64,000 nucleotides of DNA from CAWFKS01 sp963816435 (GCA_963816435.1 CAWFKS010000005.1:1-64000), one strand, 5' to 3'; shown: positions 47,862 through 57,342, counted from the stretch's first letter. Made by a program: numbers and translations. The notes: generated by a model from the letters alone, not told the origin.

Positions 47862-50423
47862 ATGGCAAAATTTCCGGAACAGGCGAAGGTCGTCATCATC
47901 GGCGTTGGAGGCATCGTCGGCGCCTCCGTCGTCCACCATCTGGTCGAGCGCGGCTGGGACGACATCGTCGGCATAGACAAGTCCGGCATCCCCACCGACA
48001 TCGGCTCGACCGCCCACGCTTCCGATTTCTGCTACGCCACCAGCCACGACTTCCTGTCGTGCTGGACGACGCTCTACTCGATGGATTTCTACGACAAGAT
48101 GGGCCACTACGCCCGCGTCGGAGGCCTCGAGGTGGCGCGCGTCGGCGACGATGCGCGCATGGACGAGATCAGGCGCAAGGTAGCTTCCGGCAAGGCGTTC
48201 GGCACGCGCGCCCGGCTCGTCGACCCCGCCGAGATCAAGGAAAAGTTTCCGCTGATCGAAGAGGAGATGGTGCAGGGCGGCATGTGGGATCCGGATGCCG
48301 GCCTCGTCATCCCGCGCTCCCAGACCGTCGCCGGCAAGCTCGTCGACCAGGCGGTTTCGGCAGGCAAGCTGCAGGCGTTCGCCAACACGCCGGCGAAGTC
48401 GCTGGTCATCGAGGACGGCCGCATCAGGGGCGTGGTCACCGACAGAGGCACGATCCGCGCCGACTACGTGGTCGTCTGCGCCGGCCTGTGGGGCCGCCTC
48501 ATCGCCGAGATGGCGGGCGAGGACCTGCCGGTGATGCCGGTCGACCATCCGCTGACCTTCTTCGGCCCCTACAACGAGTTCGCCGGCACCGGCAAGGAGA
48601 TCGGCTACCCGCTGATGCGCGACCAGGGCAACTCCGCCTACATGCGCGATACCGGCGATCCGACGACGTCGGAGGGCGGCATGATCGAGTGGGGCTACTA
48701 CGAGGAGACCAATCCGCGCCTCGTCCACCCGCGCGAGCTGCTGGAGAAGGACCAGGCGCGGCTTTCGCCGTCGCAGCGCGACCTCGACCTGGAACAGATC
48801 ATGGAGCCGCTGGAGCGCGCCATCGAGCTGACGCCGATCCTCGGCGATCTCGGCTACGACGAGCGGCGCTCGTTCAACGGGCTGTTGCAGGTGACGAGCG
48901 ACGGCAGTCCTTCCGTCGGCGAGAGCCAGAAGGTGCGCGGCCTTTGGTATTGCGTGGCAATCTGGGTGAAGGACGGCCCGGGCTACGGCAAGCTGGTCGC
49001 CGACTGGATGACCGACGGCCGCACTGCGATCGACCACCACGCCATCGACTTCGCCCGCCTCTATCCCCATACGTTCGACGAGAAATTCATCGAGGGCCGT
49101 TGCACCGAAGCCGCCCAGAAGATCTACAACCCGGCGGTTCATCCGCGCGAGCCCTACGCGACCGGCCGCAACGTGCGCCGTTCGCCGTTCTGGGAACGCG
49201 AGAAGGAACTCGGCGGCTACTTCATGGAGCTCGGCGGCTGGGAACGCGCCCACGGCTACGCCGCCAACGAACACCTGCTCGAAAAATTCGGCAACCGCGT
49301 TCCGGTGCGCGAGAACGAATGGGACAGCCGCCATTTCTGGCGGGTCTCGAATGCCGAACACCTCGAGCTGAGCGAGAATGTCGGCATCGTGAACCTGTCG
49401 CATTTCGCGATGTACGACGTCGCGGGGCCCGACCACGTGGCGCTGATGGAATGGCTCTGCGCAGCCAAGATCGGCGGCGACAACATGGTCGGCAAGGGCA
49501 TCTACACGCATTTCCTCGACGACGAGGGCATGGTGCGCGCCGACCTGACGGTGATCCGCATGGCGGACCGCTGCCGCGTCGTCGACGGCGCGGACGCCGG
49601 CCCGCGCGATTTCCACTACATGCGCCGCGTCGCCGAGGACAAAGGCTTCGACGTCACCATCACCGACGTGACGGAGAAATACGTCACCATCGGCATCTGG
49701 GGACCGAACGCGCGCGAGACGCTGAAGAAGGTGGTCGAGGAACCGGAGAAGCTCGACCCGGAGAACTTCCCGTTCGCCGCGATCAAGCCGCTGAGGATTG
49801 CCGGCAAGGACGTCACCGCGTTCCGCATTTCCTATGTCGGCGAGCAGGGCTGGGAACTGCACATGCGCTACGAGGACGGGCTTGCCGTCTGGGACGCGTT
49901 GCGCTCGACCGGGGCAGCGCCGATCGGCGTCGAGACCTATGCCAACACGCGGCGCATGGAAAAAAGCCTGCGCCTGCAGAACGCCGACCTGCTCACCGAA
50001 TACAATCTCTACGAGGCCGACCTGGCGCGCCCGAAGGTCAAGGAAGCGGATTTCCGCGGCAAGGCGAAGCACCTGGAATACCGGGCGCGCGATCACCAGC
50101 CGGCGATGCTGTGCACGCTGGTCATGACCGACAACACCGACTCGAAGGGCGTGGCGCGCTATCCGGTCGGCAACATGCCGGTCATGGACCCGGAGACGGG
50201 TGAGACGCTGGTCGACGAACTCGGCCGCCGCTCCTTCACCACGTCGGTCGCCTTTGGGCCGACCATCGGCAAGAACATCGCGCTCGCCTACCTGCCGTGG
50301 GCATACTGCCAGGAGGGCCGGAAGCTTGCGGTCGAGTATTTCGGCGAGACGTATCCCGTCGAGGTCGCAGCCGTCGGCTACAAGCCGCTCTACGATCCGG
50401 AGAACCTGAAGCCGAGGAGCTGA
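47862..50423 (+). CDS. FAD/GcvT-type dimethylglycine or sarcosine dehydrogenase-like protein
   Basis: An 853-residue flavoprotein with three parts: an N-terminal FAD-binding DAO domain (VVIIGVGGIVGASVVHHLVE), a central linker domain (FAO_M region around residues 370-430), and a C-terminal GcvT folate-binding domain with GEQGWELHMRYE near residue 660. The segment GSTAHASDFCYATSH aligns with the region that carries covalent FAD in dimethylglycine dehydrogenase. It likely oxidatively demethylates an N-methylated glycine and transfers the methyl to tetrahydrofolate, though the exact substrate is uncertain. No frameshift is seen. It sits close to soxBDAG and a GlxA-type regulator. Confidence 0.85.
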   Translation: MAKFPEQAKVVIIGVGGIVGASVVHHLVERGWDDIVGIDKSGIPTDIGSTAHASDFCYATSHDFLSCWTTLYSMDFYDKMGHYARVGGLEVARVGDDARMDEIRRKVASGKAFGTRARLVDPAEIKEKFPLIEEEMVQGGMWDPDAGLVIPRSQTVAGKLVDQAVSAGKLQAFANTPAKSLVIEDGRIRGVVTDRGTIRADYVVVCAGLWGRLIAEMAGEDLPVMPVDHPLTFFGPYNEFAGTGKEIGYPLMRDQGNSAYMRDTGDPTTSEGGMIEWGYYEETNPRLVHPRELLEKDQARLSPSQRDLDLEQIMEPLERAIELTPILGDLGYDERRSFNGLLQVTSDGSPSVGESQKVRGLWYCVAIWVKDGPGYGKLVADWMTDGRTAIDHHAIDFARLYPHTFDEKFIEGRCTEAAQKIYNPAVHPREPYATGRNVRRSPFWEREKELGGYFMELGGWERAHGYAANEHLLEKFGNRVPVRENEWDSRHFWRVSNAEHLELSENVGIVNLSHFAMYDVAGPDHVALMEWLCAAKIGGDNMVGKGIYTHFLDDEGMVRADLTVIRMADRCRVVDGADAGPRDFHYMRRVAEDKGFDVTITDVTEKYVTIGIWGPNARETLKKVVEEPEKLDPENFPFAAIKPLRIAGKDVTAFRISYVGEQGWELHMRYEDGLAVWDALRSTGAAPIGVETYANTRRMEKSLRLQNADLLTEYNLYEADLARPKVKEADFRGKAKHLEYRARDHQPAMLCTLVMTDNTDSKGVARYPVGNMPVMDPETGETLVDELGRRSFTTSVAFGPTIGKNIALAYLPWAYCQEGRKLAVEYFGETYPVEVAAVGYKPLYDPENLKPRS

Positions 50424-50527
50424 CGCCCGGCGGCAGCGCCGTTTCCATCGCGCGAATGTGAAGGGACAGAACCGGCCGGCGGGCGAAGCGCCTTGCCAGT
50501 ATCGGCACCCCGTGTAACGTTTGCCCG

Positions 50528-51289
50528 ATGGATGCGGTCGCACTCGCCCTGCGGGCCGTCATCGCCGGCATCTTCCTAGCGTTGACGCCCGCCCTGGCTT
50601 CGACACCCGCCCACGCGACGGATGTCGACGTGGAACTCGTGCTCGCCGTCGATGCGTCCTGGTCTATGGATCCCGACGAGCAGCTGACGCAGCGCCAGGG
50701 GTATGCCGCCGCATTCCGGTCGCGCGAGGTGATCGACGCGATCCGCTCCGGCGCCTATGGCCGCGTGGCGGTCACCTATGTCGAGTTCACCAGCTACAAG
50801 ACACAGAACGTGGTCGTGCCCTGGACGCTGATCGACGGCGCGCAGGCCTCCTACGATTTCGCCGACGCGATGGCGACTGCAAAGCCGATCGCCATGCGCA
50901 GCACCTCGATCTCGGGCGCCATCGACGACGCCTGCCGGCGGTTGGCCGAGAACGCGTTTTCAGGCGAACGTCGCGTCATCGACGTTTCGGGCGACGGCGC
51001 CAACAACAACGGCAGGGTGGTGACACATGCCCGCGACGACGCGGTCGCCAGCGGCGTTACGGTCAACGGGCTGCCGCTGATGATAGGCCGCACCGAACCG
51101 ATCCCGGGTCATCCCGACAAGTCGCTCGACGAATACTATGCCGACTACGTCGTCGGCGGCAGCGGCGCCTTCGTCATCCCGGTGCACTCCTGGACGACGT
51201 TTCCCGATGCGGTGCGGCGCAAGCTCGTGCTGGAGCTGTCGTCGGCGAAATTTCCCGTGCTCGACGTCGCGCTGAGGCGGCGGCGATGA
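50528..51289 (+). CDS. DUF1194 (vWA-like) secreted protein 1
   Basis: A 253-residue protein with a probable signal peptide (about residues 1-30) and a DUF1194/von Willebrand A-like fold. The metal-ion site is DVELVLAVDASWSM (D-x-S-x-S type), with RSTSISGAIDDA and VIDVSGDGANNNG later. It is immediately followed by a paralogue overlapping by four bases (ATGA). The function of the family is unknown; both are probably periplasmic. Confidence 0.82.
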   Translation: MDAVALALRAVIAGIFLALTPALASTPAHATDVDVELVLAVDASWSMDPDEQLTQRQGYAAAFRSREVIDAIRSGAYGRVAVTYVEFTSYKTQNVVVPWTLIDGAQASYDFADAMATAKPIAMRSTSISGAIDDACRRLAENAFSGERRVIDVSGDGANNNGRVVTHARDDAVASGVTVNGLPLMIGRTEPIPGHPDKSLDEYYADYVVGGSGAFVIPVHSWTTFPDAVRRKLVLELSSAKFPVLDVALRRRR

Positions 51290-52146
51290 GAACCGGCCGT
51301 CACCGGTGGCCGTTGCACGCGGCTTTGCCGGTGGTGGCATGCACGGCCGCGCTGTTGACGGTTGGCGGGCCGCGGGAGGCAGCCGCGCAGGACGATGCGG
51401 TGGACATAGAGCTTATCCTGGCCGTCGACGTCTCGCTCTCCATGTCGCCGAGGGAACTGGGCATACAGCGCGAAGGCTACGTCGCCGCACTCACCCATGA
51501 GGCGGTCATCAACGCCATTCGAGAGGGCATTCACGGCAGGATCGCGATCGCCTACTTCGAGTGGGCTGGCGACACCACGCACTACCTGGTCGTTCCCTGG
51601 ACGATCATCGCCGGCCGCGAGGATGCCGAGCGTGTTGCGTCGATGCTCACCGACGCTCCGCCGGCCAGCGCCCGGCGGACCTCGATCTCGGGCGCCATGC
51701 TTTACGCCGCCGACCTGTTCGCCGAGAGCCCGTATCGCGGCCTCAAGCGGGTGATCGACATTTCCGGCGACGGGCCGAACAACCAGGGGCCGTTCGTCGA
51801 TGCCACGCGCGACCGCATCGTCGCCCAGGGCATCAGCATCAACGGCCTGCCGCTGATGACCGATGGCGGCCTGACCAGTGCCTTCGATATCACCGATCTC
51901 GACCGCTACTACGCCGATTGCGTGATCGGCGGGCCGGGCGCCTTCGTGGTGCCGGTCAACGACTGGTCGCAGTTTCCCGAGGCGGTACGACGCAAACTGG
52001 TGCTGGAACTGGTCGGCACCCCTGGCGGCGACCCCGCCGCGGGCGAGCGGTTTCCGCTGGTCAAGGCCGCGGTGTCCGGCAGCTACGATTGCCAGGTGGG
52101 CGAAAAACGCTGGCAGAACCGCACGTGGATCTTCCGCGATCCGTAG
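51286..52146 (+). CDS. DUF1194 (vWA-like) secreted protein 2
   Basis: A 286-residue paralogue of the preceding protein: IELILAVDVSLSMS (MIDAS), RRTSISGAMLYAADLF, VIDISGDGPNNQG. It has an N-terminal signal-like region (about residues 10-35) and a longer C terminus ending with two cysteine-flanked strands (SGSYDCQVGEKRW). Tandem arrangement with a four-base overlap indicates a duplicated two-gene operon. Confidence 0.82.
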   Translation: MRTGRHRWPLHAALPVVACTAALLTVGGPREAAAQDDAVDIELILAVDVSLSMSPRELGIQREGYVAALTHEAVINAIREGIHGRIAIAYFEWAGDTTHYLVVPWTIIAGREDAERVASMLTDAPPASARRTSISGAMLYAADLFAESPYRGLKRVIDISGDGPNNQGPFVDATRDRIVAQGISINGLPLMTDGGLTSAFDITDLDRYYADCVIGGPGAFVVPVNDWSQFPEAVRRKLVLELVGTPGGDPAAGERFPLVKAAVSGSYDCQVGEKRWQNRTWIFRDP

Positions 52147-52268
52147 GCACGGTGTCAGCGTCGAGAGCTATGCGACTGTTTGCGCGAAACTTTCCCGGTC
52201 AGGCTGCTTGTCCGCGCCGGCGGCTGCACCATGTTTCAACTCACGCCAACGACAGAGGGAAAGCCCGC

Positions 52269-52664
52269 ATGCCCGACTACTCGTTCGATCGGCCGATCGC
52301 CGTGTCGGATCTGTTGCCGCTGATAACCCAGGCCGGATGGGCGTTGCACCGCACCTTGGCGGAAGTCGGACATATGCTCACCCACTCCCAGCTTCAGATC
52401 GGTGTATGGGAGGGCAACGTACTGATCGGCTATGCGCGGGCGATCACCGATTTCCGGTATCGGGCGCTGATCGAGGACGTGATCGTCGAGCGCCACGTGC
52501 GCGGTATCGGCTTCGGATCGGAGATGATCCGCCGGCTGGTGGAGCGGCTGCAGCCGATCGAGCAGGTGATCGTCATTGCCGACGATGACACCGCGCCGTT
52601 CTACCAGCGGCTGGGTTTCATCACGCAGGTGCCGGCGTGGCGCTACGTTCCGCCGCCACAATAG
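52269..52664 (+). CDS. GNAT family N-acetyltransferase
   Basis: A 131-residue acetyltransferase. The acetyl-CoA-binding loop is VRGIGFGSEMIRRLVERLQ (about residues 77-95), with the usual preceding beta strand ALIEDVIVERH and a C-terminal APFYQRLGFITQVP. It is a single small domain and its substrate cannot be read from sequence. It stands before the convergent GlxA-type regulator with 13 bases between stops. Confidence 0.85.
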   Translation: MPDYSFDRPIAVSDLLPLITQAGWALHRTLAEVGHMLTHSQLQIGVWEGNVLIGYARAITDFRYRALIEDVIVERHVRGIGFGSEMIRRLVERLQPIEQVIVIADDDTAPFYQRLGFITQVPAWRYVPPPQ

Positions 52665-52677
52665 GGGCTCGACGGGT

Positions 52678-53676
52678 TCAGGCCGCCAGCAACTGCTTGC
52701 GGTCGACGCGCTCCTGCTGCGGCGAGCGGGCATAGAGTTCGCGGTAGCACTTGGAAAAGTGCGAGGCCGAGACGAAGCCGCAGGCGACCGCCACCTCGAC
52801 CACCGGCAGCGTCGACTGGATGAGCAGGTGGCGCGCACGGTCGAGCCGGATCTCGAGGTAGTAGCGGGCGGGCGAGCGCCCCATTTCCTGGCGGAACAGG
52901 CGCTCGATCTGGCGCCGCGACAGCCCGACGTGGTCGGCGATCTCGACCAGCGACAGCGGCTCGGCGAGATTGGCCTCCATCAGTTCGATGATGGTCAGAA
53001 CCTTCGAGTTCTGCACGCCGAGACGCGCCCTGAGCGGCAGGCGCTGGCGGTCGGTCGGGCTCCTGACGCGGTCGGTCAGCACCTGCTCGCAGACGCGGTT
53101 CACCAGGCCGTCGTCGAAATCGTCGCCGATCAGCTTCAGCATCATGTCGAGCGCGGCGGTGCCGCCGGCGCAGGTGTAGATGTTGGCGTCGACCTCGAAC
53201 AGGTCGGCATAGACGTTGGCCTTCGGAAAAGCCTCCGAGAAGCCGGGCAGGTTTTCCCAGTGGATCGCGCAGCGCCTGTTGGACAACAGCCCGGCGGCTG
53301 CCAGCAGGTGGGCGCCGGTGCAAAGGCCGCCGAGTGCGACGCCGCGATTGTGCTCCTCGCGCAGCCACGCCGACACGGTGCGGTTCACCTGCTTCTCGAC
53401 GTTGATGCCGGAACACACGATGACCATCGACGGCCGTTCGCGGCCGGCCATCTTTCGCCGCTCGTCGTCGAGCGAGCCGTCGACCGCGCAGATGACGCCG
53501 TTGGACGCGCGCACCGGCCTGCCGTCGGCGCTCGCCAGCCGCCACGTGTAGGCGTCGTAGCCAAGCATCCGGTTGGCCGACCGCAGGGGATCGATCGCGG
53601 TCGCAAACGCGATCATCGTGAAATCTGGCACGAGGAAGAAGACGATCGACCGCTTGGTCGCACTGCCGGCAGCCAT
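52678..53676 (-). CDS. GlxA-type AraC family regulator
   Basis: A 332-residue regulator with an N-terminal DJ-1/PfpI-like domain (SIVFFLVPDFTMIAF; GGLCTGAHLLAAAGLL with the nucleophile-position Cys) and a C-terminal AraC double helix-turn-helix (SLVEIADHVGLSRRQIERLF, then VVEVAVACGFVSASHFSKC). This architecture matches regulators of glycine betaine, carnitine and dimethylglycine catabolism such as GbdR, so control of the neighbouring flavoprotein and sox operon is a reasonable inference. The start at 53676 (MAAGSATKR) is the only one that fits. Confidence 0.87.
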   Translation of the reverse strand: MAAGSATKRSIVFFLVPDFTMIAFATAIDPLRSANRMLGYDAYTWRLASADGRPVRASNGVICAVDGSLDDERRKMAGRERPSMVIVCSGINVEKQVNRTVSAWLREEHNRGVALGGLCTGAHLLAAAGLLSNRRCAIHWENLPGFSEAFPKANVYADLFEVDANIYTCAGGTAALDMMLKLIGDDFDDGLVNRVCEQVLTDRVRSPTDRQRLPLRARLGVQNSKVLTIIELMEANLAEPLSLVEIADHVGLSRRQIERLFRQEMGRSPARYYLEIRLDRARHLLIQSTLPVVEVAVACGFVSASHFSKCYRELYARSPQQERVDRKQLLAA

Positions 53677-53844
53677 GGGCGTCTCCAGCCGCTCTGTGGC
53701 GATGGCGACATCAATGTCGCTATCAGCAAAGCGTCATCAAAAACCGGCTTTGCTGTCAATGGGATGGCGAGGCGCGGAAGAACAAATTTTTCGACGGCTC
53801 AGGATCGAAGGGCGTCGAGGGCGCGGATCGGCGTCGAAAAACGA

Positions 53845-53880
53845 CGAACCGCGCGATGGGGCAGGGCCTCGCGCGGTTCG
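53845..53880 (-). terminator. Rho-independent terminator of the 46-residue gene
   Basis: CGAACCGCGCGA pairs with TCGCGCGGTTCG across a 12-base loop. On the minus strand the stem is followed by TCGTTTTTCG, a short T-run, 40 bases past the stop of the small gene at 53920. Confidence 0.65.
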
Positions 53881-53919
53881 TGGATATTCGTGTTCGGAAG
53901 CGGCGTGGCCGCTACCGGA

Positions 53920-54060
53920 TCAGTTCAGAATGTAGCCGAAGCGCTGGGCTGCCAGCGCGGCGGTCTGGCCGGGCATCGAACGAGCGAAGCTCCGACGCTC
54001 GCGCGTCAGGTTGGTTTCGGATGCTCGGTCGCCGCGGAGGAAGCGGGAAAGAATTCTCAT
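53920..54060 (-). CDS. Small basic protein of 46 residues
   Basis: A short gene with a GGAGACG ribosome binding site before ATG at 54060 and a strong terminator after it. The product is MRILSRFLRGDRASE, then a basic stretch (TRERRSFARS) and a hydrophobic end (RFGYILN). There is no known family, but the clean expression signals argue that it is real. Confidence 0.55.
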   Translation of the reverse strand: MRILSRFLRGDRASETNLTRERRSFARSMPGQTAALAAQRFGYILN

Positions 54061-54379
54061 GACACGTCTCCATGCAAAGTCGGTTTGGTTTTCACACGGA
54101 GCATCCTTCGCTTGAGAAAGTGGGGGGTGCTCGTTTGATAGCGCGGATATAGGGAGCGCCGGGCTCGGCATGCGCGTCAAATGCGAAGTGCATGGTGACA
54201 AATGCGACACGTCGCAATTTTTCCAGGCAGGTCGGATATTTCGCGTATTTACAGGTAGTTAACGAGGCTCCCGTCTGGCTCGATTCCGACGTCCGCCTTT
54301 GCCGTGAAAACCATCCGCATCGGGATGTTTTCAGCCGCCACGGCACCCTCCGGGTCCCGTGGCGACCACGGTTCGTCAC

Positions 54380-54547
54380 TCATCGACGCGGGCCGATGCG
54401 ACCCGCCAGACGGCTTCCGCAATCGGGGTAGTAGCCCGGCCATCCGATGTCCTTCTGGATGTCCGGGGGAAGGCCGTTGACGATCCGCGTGGTGCGGGCG
54501 CGCTGAAGACCTTCCACGAAGTGGGCGTAAGCCTGGACCATGAACAT
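54380..54547 (-). CDS. Small protein of 55 residues with QKDIGWP motif
   Basis: A short gene with an AAGGAGAACG ribosome binding site just before ATG at 54547. The product is MFMVQAYAHFVEGLQRARTT, RIVNGLPPDIQKDIGWPGYY and a short basic tail. The LPPDIQKDIGWP segment recalls the end of DUF1127-type small proteins (DIGI). It is divergent from the LysR gene at 54681, so it may be a target of that regulator. No clear homologue name can be given. Confidence 0.6.
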   Translation of the reverse strand: MFMVQAYAHFVEGLQRARTTRIVNGLPPDIQKDIGWPGYYPDCGSRLAGRIGPRR

Positions 54548-54680
54548 GACGTTCTCCTTTCCTTGGGCTCACCGGCGGTTTCCGTTCCGGCAGGATTGAC
54601 TATGTTCCTGACCGGGTGTTCAATCAAACGAAATGAAATGATGTTTCTGTTCAGGGAAATTAATTCATTAGGAGCCCATC

Positions 54681-55574
54681 ATGAACGCCCCGCTGAACCA
54701 TCCGCTGCCGTTGCTGGACCTCGACGTGCTGCGCACCTTCGTGGCGATCTCGGAGACCGGCAGCTTCACGCAGGCGGCGACGTCGGTGTTCCGCACGCCT
54801 TCGGCGGTGTCGATGCAGATCAAGAAGCTGGAGGATCTTCTCGGGCGGCCGGTGTTCACCCGCGACGCCCGTTCGGTCTCGCTCACCAACGACGGCGAGA
54901 TGCTTCTGGGCTATGCGCGGCGCCTGCTGGCGATCAACCGCGAGGCGGTGTCGAAGTTCATCATGCCGGACATCACCGGCGTGGTGCGCCTCGGTTCGCC
55001 CGACGATTACGGCGAGCGGGTGCTTCCCTCGGTGCTGAAGCGCTTCGCCGAGACGCATCCGGCGATCGCGGTGGACGTCACCATCGACCAGAGCTCCAAC
55101 CTCAAGAAGCGGCTGGCCGAACGGCAGCTCGACATCACGCTGTTCACGTCCTGCCGCGTTCCTGACGGCGCGGAGGTGCTGCTGACCGAACCGGTCGTCT
55201 GGGGCGGCATGCGCGGCGGCTCCGCGCATCTGCGCGAGCCTTTGCCCGTATCGCTGTGGGAGGAGGGGTGCGTCTGGCGCGCCAACGCGCTCGAGGCGCT
55301 CGGCAGGGCAGGACGCAACTATCGCGTCGCCTACATGAGCGCGCACACCGCCGGCCAGCGCTCCGCCATGCTGGCCGACCTGGCCGTGGCGCCGCTGCCG
55401 AGGTCGTTCATCGGCGAAGAACTCGTGGCGCTCGGCGAAAAGGACGGATTGCCGGAGCTCGACGACTACAATCTGGCGATGATGGTGTCGCCCGACGCCA
55501 ATGCGCCGGTGAAGGCTGCCGCCGATCACATCCGCGCGGCCTTCGAGGCCTTCAAGACAACGGGGAAGTTCTGA
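54681..55574 (+). CDS. LysR family transcriptional regulator
   Basis: A 297-residue LysR-type regulator. The HTH is DLDVLRTFVAISETGSFTQA with RTPSAVSMQIKKLEDLLGR, followed by a two-lobed periplasmic-binding-like effector domain (VRLGSPDDYGERVLPSVLKR). It is divergent from a 55-residue gene with an AT-rich 133-base region between them. It resembles the VtlR/LsrB-like branch of rhizobial LysR proteins, but I am not certain of that assignment. Its effector is unknown. Confidence 0.88.
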   Translation: MNAPLNHPLPLLDLDVLRTFVAISETGSFTQAATSVFRTPSAVSMQIKKLEDLLGRPVFTRDARSVSLTNDGEMLLGYARRLLAINREAVSKFIMPDITGVVRLGSPDDYGERVLPSVLKRFAETHPAIAVDVTIDQSSNLKKRLAERQLDITLFTSCRVPDGAEVLLTEPVVWGGMRGGSAHLREPLPVSLWEEGCVWRANALEALGRAGRNYRVAYMSAHTAGQRSAMLADLAVAPLPRSFIGEELVALGEKDGLPELDDYNLAMMVSPDANAPVKAAADHIRAAFEAFKTTGKF

Positions 55575-56513
55575 GTTCGGCTGTCTCCGGCTGGTGCCGA
55601 ATAGGGCACCGACGGTTCGGGCACATCGGACAGCCACGCCACGATGTGGTCGCGGGCGCGGCGCGCCTCCGGCATGTCGATCAGCGGCCAGACGTGGAAC
55701 ATGCCTTGCTCGACCAGCAGGTCGACCTCGACGCCCGCAGCCGACGGCGATCTCGGCGAAGCGCTTCGTGTCGGGCGTGAGAATGTCGTGCGTGCCGGCC
55801 AGGATCAGCGTCCTCGGCAGCACCGAGACGTCGCCCTTGATCGGACTGATGCGCCAGTCGGCCCGCTCCAGGCCCGCGCCATAGAGGCGAACAGCCTCCA
55901 GCCCGCCCGCAATGCCAAGCCACGGATCGATCTTCTCCACCTCGAAGACCTCGGGGTTTTCGAGCGTCATGTCGAGGCCGGGCGAGATCAGAACCATGCG
56001 GCCGGGCGCGGGCAAGCCCTCGGCCGCGGCCATCATCGCCATCACCACCGCCATGTTGCCGCCGGCCGAATCGCCCATGAAGACGACTTCCGAAGGCGCC
56101 GAAGTCTCGAGCACGCGGCGGTAGGTCGCCATGCCGGTCTCGAAGATGTCGTGCAGGTCGTGCTCGGGCGCGAGCGGATAGATCGGCACGGTCACGCGCG
56201 CGTCGAGCCGCTCCGCCATCTCCGCGATCAGCCGCCAGTGATAGGGCGTGATCTCGAAGCAGTAGGCGCCGCCGTGCAGGTAGACGATATGCATGTCGTG
56301 CCCGCCGGATTTCGGCGTGACTTCGTAGACGGGAATGCCGGCAACCCGGTGTTCCGAAACGTTCACCCGCCGCGCGATCCGCGCGGGCGGCATGTGCGTC
56401 TCGTGCCTGCGCGAGCGCGCGATGCGTGCGTTCATCTGCTCGGGGCTGGAAAACGCGCTCTTGCGGCTGTGGCGAAGGACGAAGGCGACGATCTGGCTCT
56501 TGAGACTCGGCAT
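55526..56513 (-). CDS. HSL-type alpha/beta hydrolase (esterase), frameshifted near 55739
   Basis: A hormone-sensitive-lipase-family esterase of about 328 residues. HIVYLHGGAYCFEIT is the HGGG-like oxyanion motif, VVFMGDSAGGNMAVVM the GDSAGG nucleophile elbow, an Asp in THDILTPDTKRF and a His in QGMFHVWPLIDMPEARRA. One extra base near 55739 separates RFAEIAVG from AGVEVDLLVEQ; removing it extends the protein to a stop at 55526. The restored 3' end overlaps the convergent LysR gene by 49 bases. The start at 56513 (MPSLKSQIVAF) fits the family. Confidence 0.8.
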
Positions 56514-56631
56514 GGCTGCACCGAAGGTCTTGTTTCGATCCTCCCAAGATAGGAACAAGAGCGCCGATGTTGCACTGCGTCACGTTTGCTCAGCCGGCGA
56601 ACCACATCGCCGGCAAGGCCGTAGGCGCGCC

Positions 56632-57342
56632 TCAGCCGCCGGTTGCAACATCGAGCGCCAGCCGGGCCATCGCTTCGAGAGAGGATTGGCGTTCGTCGGC
56701 GCTGAGTTCCTCGCCGGTGACCAGACAGTCGGTCATCGTGCAGATCGACAGCGCCCGCGCATCGAACCGCGCGGCAAGCGTGTAGAGCGTGCTCGTTTCC
56801 ATCTCCACGGCCATCACCCCGTGCCGGCGCAGCGCCGCGTAGCTCTCCAGTCCCTGCGGCTGGTAGAAGACGTCGCTCGACAGGATGCCCCCGGCATGCC
56901 AACGCGCACCCGACTGTTCGGCCAGCTCCGCGGCGCGCCGCAGCAGCCCGAAATCCGAGCACGGCGCGAAGTCGAACCCGCCGAAAATGTTGCGGTTCAT
57001 CGCGCTGTCGGTGCTGGCGGCCTGTGCCAGAACGAGATCGCGCACCTTCACGCGCTCGTCGAGCCCGCCGCACGTGCCGACCCTCACCAGCGACTTGACA
57101 CCGTAGACGTTGATCAGTTCGTGGACGTAAATCGCCAGCGACGGCTGGCCCATGCCGGTCGCCTGCACGCTGACCGGTTTCCCCTTCCAGCTTCCGGTGA
57201 AGCCCAGGCAGTTGCGCACGCGGTTTACCTGGCGGGCATCGTCCAGGAACGTCTCGGCGATCCATTTCGCCCGCAACGGGTCGCCCGGCAACAGCACGGC
57301 CTCCGCGTAGTCGCCCTTCGCCGCTTCATTGTGTGGCGTCAT
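56632..57342 (-). CDS. deoD: Purine-nucleoside phosphorylase, DeoD type
   Basis: A 236-residue phosphorylase that cleaves purine (deoxy)nucleosides with phosphate. AVLLPGDPLRAKWIAE contains the phosphate-binding Gly-Asp and Arg; VSVQATGMGQPSLAIYVHE, VGTCGGL and VMAVEMETSTLYTLA are family motifs. The C-terminal region SICTMTDCLVTGEELSADER carries the catalytic acid area. Length is typical of hexameric DeoD proteins. The start ATG at 57342 has GGAGATAGG before it. Confidence 0.9.
   Translation of the reverse strand: MTPHNEAAKGDYAEAVLLPGDPLRAKWIAETFLDDARQVNRVRNCLGFTGSWKGKPVSVQATGMGQPSLAIYVHELINVYGVKSLVRVGTCGGLDERVKVRDLVLAQAASTDSAMNRNIFGGFDFAPCSDFGLLRRAAELAEQSGARWHAGGILSSDVFYQPQGLESYAALRRHGVMAVEMETSTLYTLAARFDARALSICTMTDCLVTGEELSADERQSSLEAMARLALDVATGG

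Noticed and set aside
54660..56558. A 632-codon minus-strand frame
   Set aside because: Its first half is the esterase; the remainder is antisense to the LysR gene and results from a frameshift.
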